From Salminus brasiliensis (lineage: Eukaryota > Chordata > Actinopteri > Characiformes > Bryconidae), in the NCBI RefSeq assembly GCF_030463535.1, contig NC_132900.1:24793456-24857455 (forward strand): a stretch of 64,000 nt of DNA, given 5' to 3'. The position numbers and the translations under genes were made by a program. The notes below the pieces were generated by a model. The model was given only the letters and a program-made list of their open reading frames with translations. It searched no databases and was not told the DNA's origin. Below are positions 1 through 10,429 of this stretch, piece after piece; the first letter of the stretch is position 1; the number at the start of each line of letters is the position of its first letter.

Positions 1-43
1 CGTGACAGGTGACATCTCTGTGGTTCAAACATCTCCACCTCAT
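1..43 (+). repeat. Left copy of a 43-bp direct repeat
   Basis: This 43-bp stretch recurs at 1051-1093 with one mismatch (position 5, A versus G). The offset is exactly 1050 bp. Sequence beyond both copies differs, so the repeat ends sharply on the right. It may mark a local duplication or an insertion between the copies. The left edge may continue outside the window. Confidence 0.85.
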
Positions 44-668
44 CCTTAGGAGTAACTAACCAGTGATTATGAGATTTCACCAAAAACACAAGTAGCAAAT
101 CTTTTGCATTAGGGGGCAGCCATGGCCTGAGGGTTAGAGAAGTGGCCTTGTTCGCTCATCATTTTGATCCATTTAGCAACAGGATTTAACAGAAGCACCC
201 TTGAGTGAGGCACAGAACCCCCAACACATCCCTGTGAAGTATCCCACAGCTCCAGATACATGTGCTGTATGTCCCCAGAGATGCTGTCAGGGATTTCAGG
301 CCTCCTGAAAAGATCTTACACTGGACCACACAACTCTTAACAGGTCAGCCAAAATGTTTTACTTAAAAACCTTTTACTTCAGTACAAACATTTAACCATG
401 CTTCAGCTTTGTAGTTGTATGGGTATGGGACTGTGTACTCCTTTTTTCAAGGCATCTGGTCAGTACAATATTGTACCAACTAAAATGTAGCAAATCTCAC
501 TATATTTGCTGGACAGAGACACAACACTCATTCTACAATAGAAAACATCAAAATACCTTCACAAATGAAAAACCTGACATCTCAGGTTATCTGCAAGACT
601 TGTCACGTCTATACATGTGTCTCTTTATGTTGAACATGGTACAAAGTGCTGGACATTAAACCACACTG

Positions 669-985
669 TCTCCAAAAGTATTGGGGACCTGCTCCATTTC
701 TCTTGAAATCAGTATTAGCTGGAAGTTTAACCCCCTTTGCTGCAGGACCCACCTCTACTCTAAATATTGGAATATTGCTGAGAGGAGGATCTGATGGCAT
801 GCAGCCCCACAAGAGCGAGATCAGTGTGGTCAGGTACTGATGTTGGATGATTAGACTTACCACTCCAACTCACACCAAAGGTACTGGATGGAGCTCCATC
901 ACTCCAGAGAACCCCAAAGCCCAGTTTTCTCCACACTGTATCTATATAAGCAAATGTGTCAGACAAAGGCATCAGTGTGTTTCTG
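669..985 (+). mobile_element. Degenerate copy of a short inverted-repeat DNA element (CACTATATGG family)
   Basis: The stretch aligns by eye with other copies in this window (9432, 13379, 14746, 34821, 61095, 63180). Shared blocks include 'ccaaaagtattggggacctg', 'gttggatgatta' and 'actggatggagctccatcactccagagaac'-like text. It carries no coding capacity and its terminal repeats are eroded. The family looks like a non-autonomous DNA transposon (MITE) common in fish genomes. Confidence 0.6.
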
Positions 986-1050
986 TGCCGTCAATACATT
1001 TGTTTATCATCTCCTTCCCACACTGCCACTTTTTTCTAACCTGACATCAA

Positions 1051-1093
1051 CGTGGCAGGTGACATCTCTGTGGTTCAAACATCTCCACCTCAT
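1051..1093 (+). repeat. Right copy of the 43-bp direct repeat
   Basis: Matches positions 1-43 at 42 of 43 bases. It is followed within 25 bp by a strong splice-donor-like sequence (GTAAGA after position 1115). Confidence 0.85.
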
Positions 1094-1426
1094 TCAGCCA
1101 CAAGAACTTCATCAGGTAAGATCTTTCTGAACACATGAGTTCAACTGGGTCAGGTTTCCCAAAACATCTGAGCACAAAGACGATTCTTAGATGGTAGAAC
1201 GAGCATCACACTGAACACTCTCTCTACCACTCAACATGATTCTGATACTGAGATGCTTTTGGGAAACTTGACCCTGATCAGTGTTTCACATCATTAGTTA
1301 GTAGTGAATTGAGTAGTTGTGTGTAAACTGAGTCACTATTTCTAGATTTGACAACATGTGTACAAATGTATATTTTAAAACCCACAGAGCGCTAACTCAG
1401 CACTGGTGGGAGTGTTTGGTGTTGTC
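1094..1426 (+). promoter_or_regulatory. Upstream region of the lectin gene, possible untranslated exon
   Basis: This region precedes the signal-peptide exon. 'atcag' followed by GTAAGA at 1116 resembles a 5' splice site, so a short untranslated first exon could end at 1115. The start codon at 1427 could also lie on the transcript directly, with a leader from about 1385. No convincing TATA box was seen. A transcript would be needed to choose between these. Confidence 0.3.
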
Positions 1427-1466
1427 ATGGCAACTGTCCCTTTTTTCTTCCTCCTCCTCCTCTCAG
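1427..1466 (+). CDS. Lectin-like gene, exon 1 (signal peptide)
   Basis: Thirteen codons plus one base, starting ATG at 1427 and ending before GTAAAT at 1467. The peptide is a run of Phe and Leu after a short start and functions as the core of a signal peptide. The split codon joins to exon 2 to make Glu14. Confidence 0.7.
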
Positions 1467-4400
1467 GTAAATGTGTACTCATAATTATTCATTTTTAGAA
1501 ACCAATTGGTTCTCATGTTTGCATGAATTTTCTCTTAATAAGGTTTTTACGCATCACTCATACATCATACATATTTACTCAATAATCAGTAAGCTTATCA
1601 ATAAACCTGTTTGTATCTAGATATGTAATATAGATACAGATATCGCCCCACAAGGAGGAATTTGAGTATCATAAGCTCTAAATGTGTTAAAATGTTAATA
1701 GCAAAAAATATCACATCTCACCCTTTATTTTTCAAAATATACTTAAAGATTGTTTTGTTGCTTGTAGTTGTGCGAACAGATTTGATCAATCTTAATGTAT
1801 GTAAAACTGCATGAATGCTGGAGAAACTAAGGTATTAAATTAACATTAAGCCCCTGCCTGCAGCGGTACACAAATGTAATCTTCAGGTACATCCATGCAG
1901 TTCATTTTCCCTCTAAAATATCCTTCTGCTCAACATAAAGGATCCAATAATAATAACTCATGATACTTATCCTAAACTTTTAATTGCTGTGCATTTTAGA
2001 TATGCTTCCTTGGTCTGCACTAAGCTGTCTGTGTTGTAATGAAACTCAGCTTCAGAGATTAAAATTTAGTTGATCCGTTTATTAATTATTATTATGTTTA
2101 ATATTTAGCTGCAATATCACGTGTTAGAGTTGATCTGTAACTGTGAAGCAGCTTCAATTTGAATATTGGTGTTGGTGATCTTCAGATAAAAGAGCTACAC
2201 AGCATAATGTGAATCAGCGCCCCCCTGTGTATGAACAGATTCAACTCCAGATCAAAAGTCCTTCTGGGGTTCTGTACAAAGGTTCTAAACTTTAGAACTG
2301 AATATCTTTAGTATTAAATATGATTAAATAAACCTTGTCACTATTGATTATATTAGCCATCAAGCAATTCAACATACCTGAAGCCCCTCCTCCCTAATCT
2401 AATGTCCTATAAACTCCATTTGTACCTTGTCTATCACCCCGTCACCTCTCTTTTAACTTTTATTCCTGGCTCCACATATCAGGATTTCCTATAGTCTACT
2501 CCCAGATGACCATAGGCTGAAGGCACAGTCAGAACTTGCCAATTTAATACACATTTTTTTATTAATAGCTGGATTTAAGTGAACAATAAGAATTATTGAA
2601 ACGTGTTTGTCTGAGATGTCTATTCTGATGTTAAATCTTCATGAACTGCAAAATATTTGAATAGTAAACAGTTCATGGAGGTTTACACACATCTACACCA
2701 GTCATTTCTGTTCTACTCCATTAAGTAGAGAACATTTCTCCAGTCTTTTCTCCTGCAGAACAAAGCTGCCTCAGAACTTTCCATCTCATTGAGAAGAACA
2801 TGACTCAGACTGAAGCTCGAGCAACTTGCAGAGCCAACTACACTGACCTGGTCACTGTGTACGATGTGGAAGACATCACTGCACTGATTAATCTGACTGG
2901 TATCGGTTCTGCCTGGACTGGTCTGTACCGGAATCAGTCCAGTACTAAATGGTCTAGTGGTGATGAAGTTACCTTCAGTGCTCTGTCAGGAGACTGTGGG
3001 TCAGGGCCGTGCTGTGCTGCTATGAAGGTTGATGGTTCATGGGAAAGTCTTCTGTGCTCAGAGAAAAGGAATTTCATGTGTTATAAACAAGGTAAATACT
3101 GACTATTAACTATAGAGATTTAAACTGTATGAATTCTGGACTGTTTACTCCTCTCAGCTTCTGCTGCATTTATTTACAATCTGTATCCCCCTGAAGCTTA
3201 ATTTGTTTTTGTTTTTTTATGTGCTTAAAACCTGAACTGTGAGTAAGATGACCAAGTCCAGATTTATTTTTTTAAATCTCTTGATCCAGTCCAGGTACCT
3301 TCCATATTGAGTGTTGGCTGAATCTGATACAACTTTTTTTTAAATAGTGCCGGGATGTCAGGATTCTCTAATGCACGCTTTAGCATTAGCCAGATCTTCT
3401 CTCACCTTCACTGGAGGAATAGCAGTGTCCTCCAAAATGGTCAAAACACTAAAAGTGCAGATCATGTAGGTGTAGATGTTCCACAGTAGAACTGTGCCAC
3501 ACTGCAGTCTGCAAAAACAAAGAATTGGAACTGAACTGGACTTGAACTGGACACTGGAAAGTGGCAATACCTGATCAACCCAAATATGCCTGGATTGGTT
3601 TGGGGCATCACTAATTGTCCAAATAGACTTGAATCATGTTAAATCATGATTGTTCCACTTGCAGGTAGTTGCTAGGCTGTTGCCAGGTGATTGCAGTGGT
3701 ATCAAAGTGGTTGCTATGACAATTTGATAATGTTGCAATTATGTAAGGTTGTTGCTGTGGCTTTCAAGGTGGTTGCTATGACATTGCTATATGGTCGATA
3801 TGGTATGTGGTGGATGCCATGGTGTTGCTAAGTGGTTGTTATCATATCCCAGGTGGTTGTTGTTGTGTTGCTAAGTGGTTGCAAGCTGGTTGCTATGGTG
3901 TTGCGAGGTAGTCTCTGTGGGATCCCATGTGGTTGCTAAGGTCTCCCAGGTGGTTGGTATGATGCTGCTAAATTGTTGCTGTGCTTGGTGGTGATTGCTA
4001 TGGTGTTGCTATGGTTTCTATGGATGCTATGGTGTTGCTATGGTTTCCCAGGTGGTTGGCATGGTGTTGCTAATTGGTTTCGGTTGTATCCCCGATGGTT
4101 GGTAAACATTGCTAATTGGTTGCTATGGTGTTGCTAATTGGTTGCTGTAATATTTCTATCTAGTTGCTATGATGTCCTTGGTGGTTACTAGGGTGTGGCT
4201 AAGTTGACACTATAGTAATTGTTATACAATTTCAGGCTTATGCCATGATGTTGCAAGGTGGTTGCTGTCTCAGGTACTGCTCAGATGTTGTCAAGTTGTT
4301 GCTAATCAAGTTGTTGCTATGGTACCGCAGATGGTTGCTACCATGGAACCATATCTTGATGGTTGTGTGTTACAAGTGTATTTGTATTGTTACATTTTCC

Positions 4401-5630
4401 AAAACATTTTCCATAAATTCCATTAAAATTCAGCAAAGATCTGCTGCTGTGAGGAAACTGTACATCTGCTCAAAAAGCAGCATCCAAGTCTACATCTCAC
4501 AATAGGACTGAACAGTGGAACGGTGTCAATATCTTGAAAACGGAGGGTTGAGATTTGTGGCAAGAAAACTGCACAAAAAATAATAATATTTTTTGTTTTA
4601 AACTTTCTAAGGTGTTGCTCTTTTTAGATTGTTTGCTGCTGTTGTAGCTTTTAGATGCAGTCTGTTCCAGTAACAGAACACACACACATTCAACACCACA
4701 TTCATCACATTCATCATAAACACCATCTTCATAATATTAAATACTCATGACATGACATGTTTAAATGATGGCCACAATTGTTTTGATGTGTCCACTCTTT
4801 CTCCTTCACAGATGTGACTGACCTCTCCTTCAGCTATCATCTGATCCCTCAGTCTCTGGCCTGGTATGAAGCTCAGACTTACTGCAGGAAGAACTACACT
4901 GATCTGGTCAGCATCAGAGATCAGAACCAGAATGAAGCAGTGAAGATAAAAGGAGGGAACATCAGCATGTCCTTCTGGATCGGCCTGCTGCGTGATGACT
5001 GGGAGTGGACTGATGGAGGACACTCTGCTTACAGAAACTGGTGGGATGGTCAGCCTGGGCCTTTCCCATCAGACTGTGTAAAACTAGTATCAGGAAAGTT
5101 GTATTCAGTGCCGTGCAGTAGTACTGGACCTGCTCTGTGCTACAGCAGTAAGGCCTGACACTCTTCACACTCTCTAACTCTCTCAGTTCAGTGTCATCAA
5201 TATAACCCATCTAAAGTAAATCAGAGTCTCTTATTTCAGTCTAAAACCTGTTCTGTTTGTATTTCTGTTCCTATCAGCGTCCATTCATGTCAGTGATGAC
5301 CGAATGAGCTGGGAGAGCGCTCTGGACTACTGTAAGAAAGAGAACAGGAATGGTCTTCTGCGCATCGAGTCTGATCAGGAGCAAAAACTGTTGGAGTCTG
5401 AGCTCAGGAGGAGGCGTGTCTCTGGACCGATGTGGGTGGGGCTGGGACAGAGGCGAATCTCTGAGCTGTTAAAGTTGTCCTGTAGGCTGGATTTGGGTCC
5501 CTGGACCAAGTGGACTGGAGTGCGTCCACCGTCCTCCGGCTGCGGTGCCACAGACACTGTGGTGAAATCATTCAGGGTGAAGACGGATGTTTCTGAACTC
5601 CGAGCCGTCTGTGAACTTAAAAAACAGTAA
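1427..5630 (+). CDS. Secreted C-type-lectin-like protein with three lectin-like domains
   Basis: Coding exons are 1427-1466, 2759-3091, 4812-5147 and 5278-5630 (1062 nt, 353 residues plus TAA). All introns have GT-AG ends and interrupt phase 1, the usual pattern for shufflable extracellular domains. Exon 1 gives a short hydrophobic leader (MATVPFFFLLLLS). Exons 2-4 each encode one C-type-lectin-like domain. Family signatures seen are the WIGL-type motif (AWTGL, FWIGL, MWVGL) and paired cysteines at the domain ends. The EPN/QPD and WND motifs needed for calcium-dependent sugar binding are absent; domain 2 has QPG instead. No membrane segment follows domain 3, so the product is predicted to be secreted. 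Teleosts carry large expanded families of such multi-domain lectin-like genes, often annotated as mannose-receptor-like, so no precise orthologue is claimed. The ligand is unknown. Confidence 0.85.
1467..2758 (+). other. Lectin-like gene, intron 1
   Basis: The intron is AT-rich and mostly single copy by eye. It ends in a good polypyrimidine tract with the acceptor 'tcctgcag' at 2751-2758. No repeat family or additional exon was recognised inside. Confidence 0.6.
2759..3091 (+). CDS. Lectin-like gene, exon 2 (lectin-like domain 1)
   Basis: Residues about 14-124. The acceptor is 'tcctgcag', the donor GTAAAT. The domain starts with a Cys (SCLRTFHLIEK), has the helix-1 Cys (ATCRANYTDLV), a WIGL-like AWTGL, and closing cysteines (DCGSGPCCA, LLCSEK, FMCYK). 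There is no EPN/QPD and no WND triplet, so calcium-dependent sugar binding is unlikely. Two or more N-glycosylation sequons (NMT, NYT, NLT, NQS) are visible. Confidence 0.85.
3655..4350 (+). repeat. Degenerate GGTTGCTATGGTGTTGCTA minisatellite in lectin intron 2
   Basis: Imperfect repeats built on 'ggttgctatggtgttgctaa' and 'tcccaggtggttg' run through the middle of intron 2 (3092-4811). Copies vary in length and order, so the array is old. Open frames inside it are repeat shadows and not genes. Confidence 0.75.
4812..5147 (+). CDS. Lectin-like gene, exon 3 (lectin-like domain 2)
   Basis: Residues about 125-236. The acceptor is 'ccttcacag', the donor GTAAGG. This is the most canonical of the three domains: QTYCRKNYTDLVSI helix, FWIGLLRDDWEWTDGG core, WWDGQPG loop, DCVKL, and a closing CY. 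The loop carries QPG where sugar binders have EPN or QPD, and the WND position reads YSVPC. Confidence 0.9.
5278..5630 (+). CDS. Lectin-like gene, exon 4 (lectin-like domain 3, terminal)
   Basis: Residues about 237-353, ending CELKKQ and TAA at 5628-5630. The domain has MSWESALDYCKKENRNGL, MWVGLG, and a closing Cys, but the calcium-binding loops are replaced by a Trp/Pro-rich segment (GPWTKWTGVRPPSSG). No transmembrane segment follows. No AATAAA was seen close to the stop, so the 3' end is not defined. Confidence 0.85.
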
Positions 5631-5859
5631 GAGTTTAGTGTTCCTCTGACTCTCCTGCTCCTTTCAGTAAGAGCTTCATCATTCACTGCTGAACTGAGTA
5701 TGTGGGTTGTGTCCATGAAAAATTTGCCAAATCTTCTCTGCCAATGCCAAACAGCTTATTTAGCTGTTGCTATTGACACTTCTTTTGAGCTTCAGGTCCC
5801 CCTAGGTGCTGCCAATCAGGTGCCTTATTAGGGCATTATTTGGACTGAGCCCTACTACC

Positions 5860-6135
5860 ATCTCAGCCCTGGTACCAAATTGAAGGCCAAGTTCCATATA
5901 ACGGGGATGTCAGAGACAGGCCACGAAGTGGGCGCCCCCAGAAGACTACACCCCAAGAAGATTGTTTCCTCACCCTCTCAACACTACTTACTTACTGTAA
6001 GCTAAGCTGTAAGATATGACCGACGGCGCTCTGCCCAGACAATCCGGGACAGACTGCACCCAGCCAATCTCCGGTCTCATCGGGCTGCCAGGAGGCCTGC
6101 CATGACTGCCTTTCACCGTCATATCCATTTGTGCT
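5860..6135 (+). pseudogene. Tc1-like transposase remnant
   Basis: One frame reads DVRDRPRSGRPQKTTPQEDC and a neighbouring frame later reads RRRSAQTIRDRLHPANL. These match the linker between the two DNA-binding helices and the RISAQTVRNRL-type segment of Tc1-family transposases. The frame is broken by a stop and frameshifts, and the catalytic half is missing. It lies just 3' of the lectin gene, probably in or near its 3' UTR. Confidence 0.65.
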
Positions 6136-6289
6136 GGTGTCGGTAACACTTGCATTGGAACCTGAACTTTTCTGGTTTTAGGTCAATTAGGATTCCCAAA
6201 ATTATTTCTATTTGCTAAATGCCAGAATAATGATAGAATTAAAGGCAACATTTATTACTTTCTTCAAAGTTAAAAGTTTAAATACATTT

Positions 6290-7440
<1,151 letters not shown>

Positions 7441-8115
7441 TATATCGCAGAATTAATTTGACTTGTTCAGGGAGCATATTTTATATACTCTGCCTTGTGA
7501 TTCAATGTAATATAATAATAATAATAATATAACTGATTTAGATAAATATAACTACTTTGAGTTGGATTGGACAGATCTAGTTGTTTTTTTTTTCTCACAC
7601 ACAAGATTTGTGTAGTTCAAAAAAACTATTTTCATGTTTAATAATCATTTAGTTTGTGGAACCACTGTTAAATATTAAGTTCATCTAAAGATTTTTTATC
7701 TGATTGTATAAGGTTTTAGACATAAACTGTAATGTTTCTACAGATATTCTTATCTATATTCCATATTCTTATAATGTTGAAACTGATAGTCTTGTTGAAT
7801 TGTGTACTTTCTGAAAATGAACATTTACTATCAATAAACAGAAACATAATGTTATGTGTTTTATTAATGTGTGGTGTAAAATGTACAGCATTGTTTTGTC
7901 TTGAGATTTTACATCTGATTGAATGATTTTATAGTAACTTCAAAGCTCAGCTTCTAGTTTATCAGTAGCTGATTAACCACTGAAGATGTTTTTAGAACAA
8001 AACCAATTATTTTAGGGTAGAAGGGTAAAAGTCCATTACGATGATACAGGCACATGTCTCTGGGCGCCCTCCGGTGGTAGGAACAAGTAAAGAGTGTGCA
8101 TTGAAAGGTAGCTCA
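7441..8115. other. AT-rich intergenic stretch
   Basis: No gene, exon or repeat family was recognised. The region contains short (AAT)n near 7515 and is AT-rich throughout. The 64-residue open frame near 7732 is judged to be chance. Confidence 0.5.
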
Positions 8116-8874
8116 CAGTGTTGGGGTAATTACTCTAAAAAAATAAAAAATTAAAACAAGTAATCCATTGCTTGATTGTAATGGGATTACTTTACTCATT
8201 ACTTGCTGGTACATGTAATCTAATACCTCATTACTTTACTTAGAGAGCCTGGCCAACATCTGTAAAGCTCACCTCTTCATCCCTGGGCTCCTCATCAGAA
8301 TCTGAAACTGCATCTGGAGCAAATTTATGCATTCTAAAGGCTCTGATAAAATTAGATCCATTGTCAGTTACAGTAGTGACTTTATGTGATAGCCTGTATG
8401 TTGAATGAAACTGTTGACTTTCACTGGCAATTTCACCATTTGTTACCTTGCTTTCTGGCGCTGGGAGCTATTGGGGCACTCTCCTTTTGATACAGGGGTC
8501 TTTAGCGACACGTTTTGTTTTACCGTGCATCCTGATTAAGGGGTTTGACAAATTGCTTGTTGAGTTTGCTGCAGTTAAAAGGTGCTTTCGGCTGGAACAT
8601 TACTCGCACTTCACTGAAATATTTGTTTTATCTTTGCGTAAAACAAATAATGAGATGGATCAAAATAATGAGAATATCTCAGTTAGTGTAAACATCCCCT
8701 CTCCTTCTCTGCCATTGTTACCAAAGTGCACTGCAAGGCGTCAGTGCAGGAATTACTCAGAAAACTCTTCTTTTACATTTTGGCCATTTAAAATAATATT
8801 TCTATCTGCGTTACATTACTTCGTTACAGAAAATTACTCATATTACTGTCATGCTAATGTTACCCCCAAGACTG
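8116..8874 (-). mobile_element. hAT-family DNA transposon remnant with target-site duplication
   Basis: The ends are inverted: CAGTGTTGGGGTAA at 8116 and TTACCCCCAAGACTG ending at 8874. The flanking octamers are GTAGCTCA (8108-8115) and GTAGCTAA (8875-8882). An 8-bp target duplication is the hallmark of hAT elements. On the minus strand a short transposase fragment is recognisable inside. The element is about 759 bp, far below autonomous length. Confidence 0.8.
8240..8410 (-). pseudogene. hAT transposase fragment
   Basis: Reading the minus strand gives HKVTTVTDNGSNFIRAFRMH followed by an acidic DSDEEPRDEE segment. The VTDNGSNFxxAF motif is the second catalytic-Asp region of hAT transposases. 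No full domain remains on either side, so this is a relic carried by the internally deleted element. Confidence 0.65.
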
Positions 8875-9059
8875 GTAGCTAATTTACAAATGTGCCATGG
8901 AAAGTCCATTTGAAATGAAGTATGACCTTACTGACCTTGTTAGCATGTGTCTCTTGTCATGTTAAGCACAATTCATCACATTATATCATTTAACAATTCC
9001 TGGTTCTCCTGTGATCTTACACCTACATATAATGACTTCTGTCACCTCTAAAATGTCTT

Positions 9060-9395
9060 ATTTGAGGTTGGAGAGGTACTTATGGTTTGGAGTCTGAGGA
9101 AGGAGCATCCATCTCACAAACTTTTACCACTGCGCTATTGAGAGCTCCCTAACCACTGACAGGAAGGTCCTGCATAAGGTAGTGAAGAATGCCCAGTGCA
9201 TCCTCGGCACGCAGCTCCCTTACATGGAAAACATTCGCACCACAGCACAGCATCATTATAGACTTCTACACCCCAGCCATACACTATATAGCCCCCTACC
9301 ATCCAGGAGGAGATACAGGAGCATTCGAGCATTCATGTGTATCTTACACATACTTATTACTTATCTATATGTATCTATTTTAAGCAAATGACCAT
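9060..9395 (+). pseudogene. L2/CR1-like LINE ORF2 C-terminal fragment
   Basis: The frame starting near 9182 reads NAQCILGTQLPYMENIRTT and LHPSHTLYSPLPSRRRYRSI. These match the C-terminal tail of L2-like reverse transcriptase ORFs (HPSHxLFxxLPSGRRYRSI). The fragment is 5' truncated, as most LINE copies are. Confidence 0.65.
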
Positions 9396-9431
9396 TTTAA
9401 TCGAAGTCACTGTCATGAACGACAAGATATA

Positions 9432-9784
9432 CACTATATGGACATAAGTATTGAGACACTTGCTCATTCAATGTTTCTGTCTTTACTGTCCAGGGCATGT
9501 TTTGAGGGTTTAATTGCATTTAGTGGCACCATCATTAATAAGGTCTGGTCACCCCACCTCATCCCGACTCATCCCAAAATGGATAAATACACAGATTCAC
9601 TGCTCCACAGCTCAATGCTGGGGGGGGGGGGGCTTTATATCCCTCTAGTCCACACCTGACATTGGGCATGGTGCCAAAAGGTCTATTTGTATCTGCTCCA
9701 GAGAGTCCTATTCAAGCTGTGTTTGTGTTCAATATGCAGATCTGTGACAGCAACAAAGAGTGGCCGAATACATTTGGACATATG
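9432..9784 (+). mobile_element. CACTATATGG-family MITE copy
   Basis: Begins CACTATATGGACATAAGTAT and ends CATTTGGACATATG, which are imperfect inverted ends. The interior shares 'ccacagctcaatgctggggg' and 'ctccagagagtcctattc' with the other copies. A poly-G run near 9620 interrupts it. Non-coding. Confidence 0.8.
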
Positions 9785-10162
9785 CACACCTGATTCAACT
9801 CACCAGGGTTAGTAGGTCTGTTAAAGCAGGGACATCAGCAAACTGGGCTAGACTACTAGTGGCCTATGTTGTCCACCCCGTCCATCCTGGCATTACATAA
9901 CCTAGCAGTAAGATTAAAACAGCTTCATTAAAACAGTTCCGTATTAGTCTATTTATTATTTATTAATACACATATACAGTTTTGAGGACTGTATATTTCC
10001 TGAATTGTAAATTTGACTGTTACTGACTTCAAGCTGCAACAGATGTATTTACTCACAACAGCCAGAAGGTGGCAGTGTGTGATTTGCCAAAGCCAGTGAG
10101 GTGCCAGTGGGTGACACCAATCATTATATGCGCTAGTAGTTTACACTTTATTTATGATTAAA

Positions 10163-10168
<6 letters not shown>

Positions 10169-10205
<37 letters not shown>
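10169..10205 (+). repeat. (CT)n microsatellite
   Basis: Uninterrupted CT dinucleotides, about 18 units. Confidence 0.95.
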
Positions 10206-10207
<2 letters not shown>

Positions 10208-10429
10208 GTAAGGATGTGATAGCTTTCATCAACTTTTTAATTCATTCTTATTCATTAATCCATTCACACCACAAATATATATGTGAAATATTACAGCATA
10301 AATTACAGTGTTAAACCTGCCAGATAGACCTAATGATAGACCTAATGATAGACCTAATTTTGGCCCGTTTGGATTTATATTGCCTATTCCTCAGCAAACA
10401 TGCCTGAGAAACATTGCATCCAATTGGCT

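Noticed and set aside
2759..5630. Venom-type lectin (snaclec) toxin gene
   Set aside because: The fold is the same superfamily, but a three-domain fish gene with phase-1 exons fits the teleost lectin-like family. Nothing suggests a toxin.
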